From: CALDUY01 sp046350255
Lineage (GTDB): Bacteria; Planctomycetota; Planctomycetia; Gemmatales; Gemmataceae
Assembly: GCA_046350255.1 (NCBI GenBank)
Contig: JAXMAV010000007.1
Location: 372,001 to 436,000 of the forward strand
DNA: 64,000 nucleotides
Direction: 5' to 3'
In this document: positions 9,846 through 18,287 of the stretch, one piece after another
Layout of the letters: every line of letters begins with the position of its first letter
Position numbering within the stretch: the first letter of the stretch is position 1
The notes under the pieces: generated by a model
Databases searched by the model: none
Seen by the model: only the letters and a program-made list of their open reading frames with translations
Told to the model about the DNA's origin: nothing
Position numbers and translations under genes: made by a program

Positions 9846-11879
9846 ATGGCCGATAATCCGACCCCGTCCCCGCACTCCCCCCTGGCCTCCAGTTCCACCG
9901 AACCTCCTTCATCACTTCCTGCTACCAACGCCGGCGACGGATCGGCTGCATTGCCGGAATCGGCACCTGGTTCCACCCTGCTCGAACGACTGCATCATCA
10001 GGCCATCAACCTGGGATTGCTGGCGGGCATCTGGGTAATCGCGCTCATTGGCCTGCTTCTGGCGGGTTACGGTCGGGCCGATGCCATCGGCTTCGCCACC
10101 GTGGCGGCCCTGGTCGGGTCGTTTTTCACCCGGTCGCTGCTACCTCAACCCAGCGAGAAGGTGCAGGCGAGTTCCCCGGCCACGCAGCCGCACCATAACG
10201 ACAGCGCGCGTGAGATCATCGAAACCGTGGTCTTCGTCGTGGTGCTGGTGCTGCTCCTGAAGTCGTTCGTGGCGGAGGCGTTTGTCATTCCGACCGGATC
10301 GATGGCCGAAACCCTGTGGGGCTACCAGAAAGTGGTGACCTGCCCGCAGTGCGGCCTGCAGTTCCCGGTCAACTGCTCCAGCGAGGTCGATCCGTCCGAT
10401 GGCAACCCGCCCTCGTACGTGCGCGGCTGCACCTGCCCCAATTGTCGGCAAGACATCACCTTCTGGCGCCCAGATCCGAACAATCCCAACCAGGCGCCGC
10501 CGGCCCAGGTCGGCCTCATCCCCGATCCGCGCTGGCGCAGCGGTGATCGCGTGCTGGTGGCCAAGTACGTCTACGATCTTCCGCCTGCAGTGACGGGCCT
10601 GGAAAAGAGCCCGGCGCCGGATCGGCTCGACGTGGTGGTCTTCAAGTTCCCCGGCGAGAACGACTTTCCTCGCTCCGGCCCGGTGAAGCGGCACGTGGCC
10701 ATCAACTACATCAAGCGGTTGATCGGCAAGCCGGGCGAGACCATCGCCCTGCATCGCGGCAAGCTGTGGCTGCTTCCTCCCGAGGAAAGCCCGAAGTACG
10801 ACGATTTCGCCAAATCGGAGAACAACCCCGGAGCCCGCGCCGTGCTCTGGCAGCGCGAGTACACGCATCACAACGATCCCGCCGCACTCGAACTCTTTCA
10901 CGCCAACAAGTTCCAGATCGTCCGGAAGAAGCCCGAGAACATCCTGGCGATGATGCGGATCGTGTATGACCACGACCACCAGCCACTCGACCTGCGCGAC
11001 AAACCGGAATTCCAGCGCTGGATCCCTGCGTCGAACAGTGGATGGACCGCCAGTGGACGCACCGCATTCGAGCACAACGGCGAGGGTGACAAGGTGGCCT
11101 GGCTGCACTACCGGCACGTGCTGCGCAACAGCCCGGATCGTCCGCAACTCATCACCGATTTCACCGGCTACAACACCTGGATGGGTGGACCGCACCAGAC
11201 CCATCCGCGCGAGAACTGGGCCAGCGATCTGCTCGTCGATTGCGAGGTCAAGGTCGATAAGGCCGAGGGCACCTTCGCACTGGAACTGTCGCGAGGCAAC
11301 CATCGCTACCAGGCCTCGTTCAACCTGGCGACCGGCGATTGTACCCTGTACGACGAGGACAAGGGTAAGCAACCGCAGGCACTCCAGACCGCGGGGACGG
11401 CGATGAAGGGGCCGGGCACCTATCACATCCGCTTCGGCAACATGGACGACCGCCTGGTTGTCTGGGTCAACGATCGGCTTCCATTCGGCGAAGGGGTGAA
11501 CTACAGCCCTATCCGCAACATCGTTCCGACGAAAGAGAATGACCTGGAACGCCCGGTCAGCGTGGGCGTGAAAGGAGCGCGGCTAACGGTGTCGAAACTG
11601 AAGGTGTTCCGCGACACCTACTACACCACCTCCAACGGCGGGAGCCCGGCGGCGGCGGATGTCGATCGCTTTCGGCCAGACGATCCGGACACCTTCCCGG
11701 CGCTGGGTGATGCTCCGGTGGCCACCTTCTACGTGCAACCGGACCATTTCCTCTGCCTGGGCGACAACAGCCCGGAAAGCTCGGACGGTCGGACCTGGGG
11801 CCTGGTGCCACAGCGCTTGCTCCTGGGGCGGGCCCTGCTGGTCTATTACCCATTCAGCCGGGCTGGCCGCATCCGCTAG
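9846..11879 (+). CDS. lepB: Signal peptidase I, enlarged with zinc-ribbon-like and beta-sandwich insertions
   Basis: 677 residues, about twice the usual length. Membrane segments lie near residues 56-75, 78-95 and 125-145. The catalytic Ser is S152 in IPTGSMAETLWG and the general-base Lys is K290 in INYIKRLIGKPGETI; SGDRVLVAKY (box C) and RLDVVVFKFPG precede it, and box E is LGDNSPESSDGRTWG near the C-terminus. Two insertions are unusual: a Cys-rich loop directly after S152 (CPQCG at 166-170, CTCPNC at 195-200), resembling a zinc ribbon, and about 330 residues between K290 and box E that include a concanavalin/DUF1080-like beta-sandwich (SDLLVDCEVKVDKAEG ... GTYHIRFGN). It removes signal peptides of exported proteins. 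The ATG has GAAGG upstream; the thioesterase gene follows after 13 bases. Confidence 0.93.
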   Translation: MADNPTPSPHSPLASSSTEPPSSLPATNAGDGSAALPESAPGSTLLERLHHQAINLGLLAGIWVIALIGLLLAGYGRADAIGFATVAALVGSFFTRSLLPQPSEKVQASSPATQPHHNDSAREIIETVVFVVVLVLLLKSFVAEAFVIPTGSMAETLWGYQKVVTCPQCGLQFPVNCSSEVDPSDGNPPSYVRGCTCPNCRQDITFWRPDPNNPNQAPPAQVGLIPDPRWRSGDRVLVAKYVYDLPPAVTGLEKSPAPDRLDVVVFKFPGENDFPRSGPVKRHVAINYIKRLIGKPGETIALHRGKLWLLPPEESPKYDDFAKSENNPGARAVLWQREYTHHNDPAALELFHANKFQIVRKKPENILAMMRIVYDHDHQPLDLRDKPEFQRWIPASNSGWTASGRTAFEHNGEGDKVAWLHYRHVLRNSPDRPQLITDFTGYNTWMGGPHQTHPRENWASDLLVDCEVKVDKAEGTFALELSRGNHRYQASFNLATGDCTLYDEDKGKQPQALQTAGTAMKGPGTYHIRFGNMDDRLVVWVNDRLPFGEGVNYSPIRNIVPTKENDLERPVSVGVKGARLTVSKLKVFRDTYYTTSNGGSPAAADVDRFRPDDPDTFPALGDAPVATFYVQPDHFLCLGDNSPESSDGRTWGLVPQRLLLGRALLVYYPFSRAGRIR

Positions 11880-11892
11880 GAGGAAAGCTCCC

Positions 11893-12294
11893 ATGACCAC
11901 GGGCGAGATCCAGGTTCGCGTGCGCTACGCCGAGACCGATCGGATGGGGTTGCTGCACCATGCCAACTACCTCGTATACTTCGAGCAGGCACGGACCGAA
12001 CTCCTGCGGCAGGCCGGGGCCACGTATCGCGACCTCGAGGATCAGGGCTACCTGCTGGTGCTGACCCGGGTCGAGGTCAAGTATCTGAAACCGGCCCACT
12101 ACGACGACGTCCTGACCATTCGCACCACCATCGAGCGCTCGACCTTTGTGCGCATCGACCACCGGTACGAGGTCTTCTGCAACGAGACGTTGCTGGCCGA
12201 GGGACGAACCACGCTGGCCTGCGTGGACCGCGAGGGCAAGCCGCAGGCGCTGCCCGACTTCCTCCAGGGACGATCCACCCGCAAATCGGAGTAA
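11893..12294 (+). CDS. YbgC-type acyl-CoA thioesterase (4-hydroxybenzoyl-CoA thioesterase family)
   Basis: 133 residues forming a single hot-dog fold. The signature is VRYAETDRMGLLHHANYLVYFEQAR, in which the Asp of the YAETDRMG region and the following HHANY motif carry the catalytic residue and CoA pocket. YbgC proteins hydrolyse short acyl-CoA esters and in many bacteria head the tol-pal operon. The ATG at 11893 has AGGAGG nine bases upstream; the longer upstream frame overlaps lepB and is rejected. The next gene, a TolQ/ExbB-like protein, starts seven bases after the stop, recalling the ybgC-tolQ-tolR order. Confidence 0.9.
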   Translation: MTTGEIQVRVRYAETDRMGLLHHANYLVYFEQARTELLRQAGATYRDLEDQGYLLVLTRVEVKYLKPAHYDDVLTIRTTIERSTFVRIDHRYEVFCNETLLAEGRTTLACVDREGKPQALPDFLQGRSTRKSE

Positions 12295-12301
12295 CCAGGC
12301 C

Positions 12302-12811
12302 GTGCGTCGCCGTCTGATCCAGACCCTGCTGCCGTTCGCCTTCGCCATCCTTCCCCTGCTGGCCGCGTTGCTGATCCTGGCCACGCTGCCGCCCATCGCG
12401 CGACAGTTCTACTTCGAGCACATCACCCCTCTCGACATGGTGATTCTCTCGCTGGGCGGAGGACTCTTCCTGTTGCAGTCGTACCTGGCCTTTCAGGCGC
12501 TGCGCTGGATCGGCGAGGGATTCAACGAACGGCCCGACCCCTGGCTGAACCGGCTGGCCCAGTCGTCGGAGTGGTTCCCGCTGCTGGGTCTGATCGGCAC
12601 CGTCGGCGGCATCCTGCAGACGTTCAGCTCGATTACCGGAACGACCGCACCGGAACGAATCATTCAGCTTTACGCGCCGGCGCTGACGGCGACCGGCAGC
12701 GGGTTGTTCATGGCCCTCGTCAACATCTTGCCGGCCTGGATGGTGCTGGTGGGGCGCGGCCTGATCACCTCCCTGGGCGACGACGATCCCACGGATGCCG
12801 TCCCCCGTTGA
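12302..12811 (+). CDS. MotA/TolQ/ExbB-like proton-channel family protein
   Basis: 169 residues with a GTG start preceded by GGAG. Four hydrophobic segments are visible: about residues 5-30, 45-70, 88-108 and 125-155. The third and fourth, FPLLGLIGTVGGILQTFSSI and PALTATGSGLFMALVNILP, match the conserved TM2-TM3 core of the MotA/TolQ/ExbB family (GLIGTVxG, then ALxxTxxGL), which forms the proton-conducting stator in the inner membrane. The protein is shorter than E. coli TolQ because the cytoplasmic loop is small. Position after ybgC and before an ExbD-like gene supports the call. Divergence is high, so the assignment is family-level. Confidence 0.75.
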   Translation: MRRRLIQTLLPFAFAILPLLAALLILATLPPIARQFYFEHITPLDMVILSLGGGLFLLQSYLAFQALRWIGEGFNERPDPWLNRLAQSSEWFPLLGLIGTVGGILQTFSSITGTTAPERIIQLYAPALTATGSGLFMALVNILPAWMVLVGRGLITSLGDDDPTDAVPR

Positions 12812-12832
12812 TCCTTCGCTGGAAGCCGCGCC

Positions 12833-13384
12833 ATGATCGAGCTACCCGAACGAAGCGTCACCCGGTTCTTCATCCCGCTCATTGATGTGCTGACGCTGCT
12901 GTTCTGCATTTACCTGCTGATGCCAGTCGTGCAGAAGCCCGGTGACGGCGAATCGGAAGCCGATCGGCGCCAGCGTGAGGAGCGCCTGCGCGAGCTGGAG
13001 GCCGAGCTGCACCAGAAGGGCGGCGGAGAGACACTGCCGGCCCAGCTGCGAGAAGAGATCGAACGGTTGCGCAAGGAGAAGATCGACGCGCTGCGGTCGC
13101 GCCTGGCTGTGCGGGTGCTGGAGATCGACGCGAAGGATGGCCGGCTCTACTACCGCGACCCGGAACGTCTGGAGATCCGCGACCAGGCCGACGCCCACCG
13201 GTTGATCGAACGCGATCGCCAGAAGCAGGGTGTCTCTCGGCGGGAACTCTACTATCTCATCCTCTATCCCCGGGAGCGCTCGAGCGCCTACCCGACGGTC
13301 GAGCAACGCAAGAACTACGACCGCTGGTTCGAGGGCGTGGCGCTGGGGTACGACATCCCCGGCACCGCCCCCGGGAAGGAGTAA
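12833..13384 (+). CDS. ExbD/TolR-like single-span membrane protein with coiled-coil
   Basis: 183 residues. One N-terminal membrane helix (about residues 11-31) contains FIPLIDVLTLLFCIYLLMP, with an Asp in the position of the proton-carrying Asp of ExbD/TolR. A charged coiled-coil follows (about residues 40-85, EADRRQREERLRELEAELHQ), then a periplasmic domain to residue 175. It starts 21 bases after the TolQ/ExbB-like gene, which is the normal order for a stator pair. The coiled-coil and the C-terminal domain differ from classical ExbD, so the force-receiving partner is probably different from TonB or TolA. Confidence 0.72.
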   Translation: MIELPERSVTRFFIPLIDVLTLLFCIYLLMPVVQKPGDGESEADRRQREERLRELEAELHQKGGGETLPAQLREEIERLRKEKIDALRSRLAVRVLEIDAKDGRLYYRDPERLEIRDQADAHRLIERDRQKQGVSRRELYYLILYPRERSSAYPTVEQRKNYDRWFEGVALGYDIPGTAPGKE

Positions 13385-13389
13385 CGGCC

Positions 13390-14079
13390 ATGGCAGCCGA
13401 GCTACTACTGGCGATCGGATCGGACCTCCCTGTGCGAGCGCTGGCCGTCGTGGGGGCCTTCGCGCTGGGCGGGTTTGGCCTGGGCTGGCTGGTGCGTCTT
13501 GGGGCCGGCCTGTTTCGCCAGAAGCTTCCCGGAGCAGTTCAGTGGGCCCTGCGTGCCCTCGGCGGGATCGCCATGGCCTGGATCACCGCGCTATGGCTCT
13601 TCGGCGGAGGTGGCGGCGGCGTGGGGGGCAGCGGTGGTTTGGGGCTAGGTTCCGGCACCGGCAGTGGACCCGACAAGGATTCCGGCCAGGCCGTCAAGGC
13701 AGACGAGAAGAACCCCGAGAAGAAGGTGCGGCCCGATCCACCTCCGGCGGACGAGAAAACTTCGCTGGCGGTCGAGATCCTGGGCGATGCGCCCCTGGCC
13801 CGGCGAGCCGGCGCCACGACCTTCGATTCAGCGCGCCGGTATCGCATCGTCGGTGAGATGCCCCTGCGCACGCTCGAGGACATCAAGGACGTCGTCCGCC
13901 AGCGCCGCGAGGGACAGCCCAGGTTGCGCCGGCTGACGGTGGTGCTGTACCTGGATAGCCCGGAACGGCAACGGCCGCAGGTTAGTGCGCTGGTGGACTG
14001 GGTCAACGACCTGGAAGCCCGACCGCATCGCATCGAGGTGGACTTCGTGGAGAAAGATCGCCACGCCCCGATAGACTGA
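13390..14079 (+). CDS. Membrane protein with Gly-rich linker and small C-terminal domain, unknown function
   Basis: 229 residues, starting five bases after the ExbD-like gene. Two membrane spans (about residues 15-37 and 52-73) are followed by a striking Gly-rich stretch (GGGGGGVGGSGGLGLGSGTG) and a charged Lys/Asp/Pro linker to residue 120. The C-terminal 110 residues look globular, with a beta-strand pattern such as RLRRLTVVLYLDSPERQRPQ and RIEVDFVEKDRHA. The last part is reminiscent of the periplasmic domain of ExbD-like proteins, suggesting a second TolR/ExbD-related subunit or a TonB/TolA-like effector; this is inference. Its placement between the stator-like genes and the GTPase makes it a likely component of the same complex. 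Confidence 0.6.
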   Translation: MAAELLLAIGSDLPVRALAVVGAFALGGFGLGWLVRLGAGLFRQKLPGAVQWALRALGGIAMAWITALWLFGGGGGGVGGSGGLGLGSGTGSGPDKDSGQAVKADEKNPEKKVRPDPPPADEKTSLAVEILGDAPLARRAGATTFDSARRYRIVGEMPLRTLEDIKDVVRQRREGQPRLRRLTVVLYLDSPERQRPQVSALVDWVNDLEARPHRIEVDFVEKDRHAPID

Positions 14080-14110
14080 GCCCGCGAGAAGGCCCCTAGC
14101 AGGAGAGGGA

Positions 14111-16669
14111 ATGTCGCCAACCGCGCCACCAGCATCGCCAGTCGACGACGACGCTCTGCGTGTCGTCCTGTTCGGGCTCCCCGCGGCCGGCAAGTCGTCC
14201 CTGTTGGGCGCCCTGGGGCAGGCGGCAGTCATGCAGGATCACGACCTGGGCGGCAAGCTGCAGGCGAGCGGACCGGGCCTGGCCGCGTTGTCGCGACAAC
14301 TGTACGAGGAAACCCCGCGCCGCACTCCTGAAGAGGTGGTGCCCTACCCGGTACGCTACTACCCACTCCAGGCGTCCGGGCGTTCGGTGGCCGAAGCCAT
14401 CGATGCGGTGCTTCTCGACTGCGACGGTCAGGTGGCCAACGACATTCTTCAGCGGCGCAAGGCGCTGGCGGAGGATAGCCCCGATGGCACCCTGGCGCAC
14501 GAGATCCTGGAAGCCGACGCGCTGATCCTGGTAGTCGATGCCTCGGCACCGCCCCGGCAGCTCGAGGCCGATTTCGCCGAGTTTGGCCGATTGCTCGAGG
14601 CCATCGAAACCGGACGAGGGGAGCGCGTCGAGGTGGCCGGTTTGCCGGTGTTTCTCGTGCTGACCAAGTGCGACCTGCTGGCCGAGAAATCCGACTCGGC
14701 AGGATCGTGGATGGACCGGATCGAACAGCGCAAGGGTGAAGTGGGAGAGAAGTTTCGCGCGTTCCTGGCGGAGCGAGAAGGCCCGCCGACGCCCCCCGCG
14801 GCAGGGAGCAAGCCGCCCGCGGCCGGGAGTAAGCCGCCCGAAGAACCAAAGGCGTCTCCCTTCGGCAAGATCGACCTGCATGTCTGGGCGACGGCGGTGC
14901 GCCGGCCGGCGCTGGCGGGATCGCCAGCCCGACCGCGCGAACCCTATGCGGTCGCCTCGCTCTTTCGTCAGTGCCTGAGCGAAGCGGCCAAATATCGCAG
15001 GCGGCACGAACGCTCGCAGCAACGGCTGACGCGCCTGGTAGTCGCTGCGAGTCTACTCATCGGGGTGATGACGGTGCTTACCGCCACCCTCTTCGTGGTC
15101 AACGCCAACACCCGAGTGAGCATGTTGCAGGCCCGGGTCGAGGACTTTCAGTTTCTCGACCGGGGGGGCCCCGCCGAGCGTCTCAAGGGTGGGGTGGACC
15201 AGCTGCGCGGCAAGCTCGAACGGCTGCAGGAAATCCACAACGACCCGTCGTTCCCACGTCTACGGCCTCCCTTTCGCGACTTTATCGACGAGCGCATCGA
15301 GGAACTGACCGCCTACATCCCCTACCTGGAGAAACTCCTCGAACAGCGCTCGCTGGCCCTGCTGCAGACCGAGGACGAGCTGGACCGGACCATCGAGCGG
15401 CTGCGTAACGACCTGGCCCCGCCGCGCGAGGAGTGGACGGACACCCGCGCCGGCCTGCTTCAGCGCGAGCGCCTGGAGTCGGCCGAGGCGCTGCGCAAGG
15501 CCGTGCTGGCAGTGCGCAACTGGTTCCTCGACGCAGGCGACCGGGCCGGACGATTGTGGACCTTTGCGGACTACCCGCCGCCCATGCCCGTGGTGTGGCC
15601 CGAGTGGACCTCCCGGGTGGAAACGTTGATCGATCCTACCCGGTTGGCTCCGTTCCGCGAGGCCGACTCGATTCCAGGTGCCGCGGGCGGAACGCTGACC
15701 TTCGCCACGGCCTTTCGGTTCGACCAGGTCATTGAAGCGCGATCGGCCTGGGAATCGGAACGGCTGAAACTCTCTCGGCTGCTCGACGTGGTCTCGGCGG
15801 TGGGATTGGCCCCGGCCACTCGAACTCGACCGGCTCTTCTGAGTCTGTCCCGGGGCATCACCCTGGCCGAGTGCAAGACACGACTGGCCGAACTTACCGC
15901 TGCCTATCCGGAGTATGCCACCACGTTTATCCGCGATACCCTGCCGGAAACGATTCTCGACCGGCTCCGCCCCACGCTGCGCCGCCAGTATGAGATCCTG
16001 CTGACGCCGGGACGCGCAGAGGTGCTGCGGCAGCTGCGACAGGGAGGCAAGGGCGCCGAGGAAACCGCGGCCCGCTGGGAGCCGGTGCGTGCCTGGCTAC
16101 GCAAACCAGTAGAGCTGACCGCCTGGCGCGAGCTGGCTCGTGTCCTGCTACGGCTGGAAGATTCCTCCCTGGTCGATCCTGTGCAGGCGCTGGCCACCTT
16201 CCTGGATCAATCGCAGTTCACGCTCGATATCCGCTCGGTGCGCCTGGAAATCCCCGAGTCGCGCGGCCTTCATCCCCGGGCCGAGGGCCGACTGATCGTG
16301 CATCACCCAGCCAGTATGCGCCAACCGGCCCTGTCGCTGGAAGTGAGCGGCGAACCCGAAAGCGACTCGCTGCGACGGAAAGTTTACACCTTTCGCCTCG
16401 TCGAGGGCCAGCGCCTGACCTACCACCCCGGCGACAAGCTCTGGGCCGAGCTACCCCTGCGCGGCGGAACCGAACGGCTGACCTGGTCGCAGGGACGCTC
16501 GCAGCTGTTTCAGTTCGAGCGTCTGCACAACCCACCCCGGCTACAAAGCGCCACCGCTACCACTCTCGGCGAGGGCCGCCTACTCGACGACGTGCGGCTA
16601 ATCCTGCGCCCCGAGGAGGGCGTACCCACAGTACCCGATCTGCTTCCATCCGTGCAGTTGGAGAACTGA
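14111..16669 (+). CDS. Large membrane-anchored GTPase-domain protein, last gene of TolQR-like cluster
   Basis: 852 residues. The N-terminal 220 residues form a P-loop GTPase: Walker A GLPAAGKSS at 22-30, a DxxG-like DCDG near residue 100, LILVVDAS near 138 and the TKCD base motif near 189. A Pro/Ser/Lys linker with a short duplicated AGSKPP unit follows, then one membrane helix (about 315-338, LVVAASLLIGVMTVLTATLF). The remaining 500 residues, with coiled-coil character around 370-450, lie on the other side of the membrane. The layout recalls IcmF/TssM but lacks its other domains, and no type VI genes are nearby. AGGAGAGGG abuts the ATG. Possible role: nucleotide-controlled gating of the stator-like complex encoded just upstream. 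Confidence 0.75.
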   Translation: MSPTAPPASPVDDDALRVVLFGLPAAGKSSLLGALGQAAVMQDHDLGGKLQASGPGLAALSRQLYEETPRRTPEEVVPYPVRYYPLQASGRSVAEAIDAVLLDCDGQVANDILQRRKALAEDSPDGTLAHEILEADALILVVDASAPPRQLEADFAEFGRLLEAIETGRGERVEVAGLPVFLVLTKCDLLAEKSDSAGSWMDRIEQRKGEVGEKFRAFLAEREGPPTPPAAGSKPPAAGSKPPEEPKASPFGKIDLHVWATAVRRPALAGSPARPREPYAVASLFRQCLSEAAKYRRRHERSQQRLTRLVVAASLLIGVMTVLTATLFVVNANTRVSMLQARVEDFQFLDRGGPAERLKGGVDQLRGKLERLQEIHNDPSFPRLRPPFRDFIDERIEELTAYIPYLEKLLEQRSLALLQTEDELDRTIERLRNDLAPPREEWTDTRAGLLQRERLESAEALRKAVLAVRNWFLDAGDRAGRLWTFADYPPPMPVVWPEWTSRVETLIDPTRLAPFREADSIPGAAGGTLTFATAFRFDQVIEARSAWESERLKLSRLLDVVSAVGLAPATRTRPALLSLSRGITLAECKTRLAELTAAYPEYATTFIRDTLPETILDRLRPTLRRQYEILLTPGRAEVLRQLRQGGKGAEETAARWEPVRAWLRKPVELTAWRELARVLLRLEDSSLVDPVQALATFLDQSQFTLDIRSVRLEIPESRGLHPRAEGRLIVHHPASMRQPALSLEVSGEPESDSLRRKVYTFRLVEGQRLTYHPGDKLWAELPLRGGTERLTWSQGRSQLFQFERLHNPPRLQSATATTLGEGRLLDDVRLILRPEEGVPTVPDLLPSVQLEN

Positions 16670-17168
16670 TCGCGTCAGAAAATCGGCAAGGGCGATCCAC
16701 TATTCACCCTGAACCGTTACTCATTTCACTGTAACGAGTTAGCGAACACGATCGCCTGGCACCTTTCCGTTCACATGTGAAGCCTCTGTCCGTTCCGATC
16801 CGTCGTACCGATGGAGCGAGAGAAGGATGCCATGGCTCAACAGGGCCTCCGGGCCACACCGTTTCATCACACAAACTTCACGCCATTTACCGGCTCCTTC
16901 ACTTGATGTCAGGGGATTTGAGGACAACAATGACCTTGTCTTCCTGAGAATGCCCCGGCGAGTCTGGAACGCTCGCCCGTCTCCCGTGATCAGGCATTCT
17001 CCTGAGGGGAAGATCCTGCCCGGATAGTTCTTAACAGAACCTTCACAGTATTCCACTAAAGAGATCCTTGAAGACGATATAGGTTCTTTCTACTGTTGAC
17101 AGTGTCGTCGGAATCAATCTCCGGACGATCTGGTCTGGTATTTTTCGTGTTCTCACGGAGCCTTGTTC
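16670..17168 (+). other. 500-base gene-free region with inverted repeats and a nested stem-loop
   Basis: No credible gene. It is AT-richer than its flanks. CGTTAC (16715-16720) and GTAACG (16731-16736) form a 6-bp inverted repeat 45 bases after the GTPase stop. A nested structure spans 16946-17001: outer stem GAGAATGCC with GGCATTCTC, inner stem GGCGAG (16957-16962) with CTCGCC (16972-16977). A further dyad GTTCTTAACAGAAC lies at 17027-17040. These may be a structured 5' leader, a small RNA or operators for the prepilin gene. Confidence 0.5.
17068..17096 (+). promoter_or_regulatory. Candidate promoter for the first prepilin-like gene
   Basis: TTGAAG (17068-17073) and TACTGT (17091-17096) are separated by 17 bases, 72 bases before the ATG at 17169. 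A perfect TTGACA at 17096-17101 is also present but has no -10 at usual spacing. Confidence 0.35.
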
Positions 17169-18278
17169 ATGCTGATTCGTGCTTCGCTGCGGCGTGCGTT
17201 CACGCTGATTGAGCTGCTGGTGGTGATCGCGATCATCGCGATCCTCATCGGCCTGCTTCTCCCCGCTGTCCAGAAGGTGCGCGAGGCGGCTGCTCGCATG
17301 CAGTGCAGCAACAACCTCAAGCAGATCGGCCTGGCGGTTCACAACTACGAAAGCACCTACGGCTATCTGCCACACCCCGGCCAGTGTGACAGCACTGGTG
17401 GTGGGTCCACGGTGTACATGACCGAATCCACCCCGACACTCCTGCTGCCCTACATCGAGCAGGAAAACGTCTACAAGATGATGGATCACACCCTGACGTA
17501 TGCCAACATGGCTGGAGCAGGGTACAGCGTTGCCACCCTTCACCCCAAGGCCATGGGCCGCATCTACAACGATGCTGCAGCTGCTAGCACCATGGCGGCT
17601 GCCCAGACGCAGATCAAGACTTTCATCTGCCCCAGCACGCCGATCGCCTTCGGCTCGCGGAGCCCGGATGGCTACGGCGCGTGGGATTACATGTTCGTGG
17701 CCGTGTCTGACATCGAAGACGGCTCGGCAGGAGCGGTGGACCCGGTTGGCACCCGTCCCACGGCGTCTGCTCGTCGCGTGCAGATGACCGTCCAGGGCAT
17801 GCTGTCGTGCGAAGGCCGCACCATTAACCAGGTGACTGACGGCAGCTCGAACACGATCCTGTGCATCGAGGACGCTGGCCGCGCTCATCCGAACGCGGGG
17901 ACGTGGGGTTCGCTGTCCAGCCGTCCGTCGCCGAACGGCGAAGGCCCGGCCTGGAGCGGTGGCGCCACTGGTGGCCGCCGCATGTACGCCTGGGCGGATC
18001 CCGATGCAGGGACGAACGGCCTGTCCGGGCCGAGCAACTCGACGGCCAGCCGGGTGGCTGCGGTCAACCAGAACAAGACGCCGATCGGCGGTCCGAGCAC
18101 CTGCCTGTGGGCTACCAACAATTGCGGTCCCAACGACGAGCCGTTCGCTTTCCACACGGGTGGCGTGAACTGCGTAATGGGCGATGGATCGGTGCGGTTC
18201 ATCAACGACAGCACCCCGGCCCTGACGCTGAAGTGGCTGGCGGGTGCGACGGACGGCGTGACCTTCACCCTGAACTAA
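17169..18278 (+). CDS. DUF1559 prepilin-like protein (cassette 1)
   Basis: 369 residues with a type IV prepilin/pseudopilin N-terminus: RRAFTLIELLVVIAIIAIL, with the processing site before the Phe and Glu5 present, then LLPAVQKVREAAARMQCSNN, which is the planctomycete DUF1559 hallmark. The C-terminal part carries the usual HTGGVNCVMGDGSVRFI motif near residue 335. DUF1559 proteins are greatly expanded in planctomycetes and are thought to be processed by prepilin peptidase and exported; their precise function is unknown. The ATG at 17169 has GGAG nine bases upstream, with a TTG two codons earlier as an unlikely alternative. A small lipoprotein gene begins nine bases after the stop. Confidence 0.93.
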   Translation: MLIRASLRRAFTLIELLVVIAIIAILIGLLLPAVQKVREAAARMQCSNNLKQIGLAVHNYESTYGYLPHPGQCDSTGGGSTVYMTESTPTLLLPYIEQENVYKMMDHTLTYANMAGAGYSVATLHPKAMGRIYNDAAAASTMAAAQTQIKTFICPSTPIAFGSRSPDGYGAWDYMFVAVSDIEDGSAGAVDPVGTRPTASARRVQMTVQGMLSCEGRTINQVTDGSSNTILCIEDAGRAHPNAGTWGSLSSRPSPNGEGPAWSGGATGGRRMYAWADPDAGTNGLSGPSNSTASRVAAVNQNKTPIGGPSTCLWATNNCGPNDEPFAFHTGGVNCVMGDGSVRFINDSTPALTLKWLAGATDGVTFTLN

Positions 18279-18287
18279 GGAACTGTG

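Noticed and set aside
10140..11426. 428-codon minus-strand open frame
   Set aside because: Exact antisense of signal peptidase I, whose catalytic motifs are clear.
14800..14840. Short duplicated GC-rich unit in the GTPase gene
   Set aside because: In frame and encodes a linker duplication (AGSKPP twice); too short to be a mobile or CRISPR repeat.
16755..16775. TGGCAC followed by a possible sigma54 -12 element
   Set aside because: The second half lacks the required GC at proper spacing, and no sigma54 activator context is seen.
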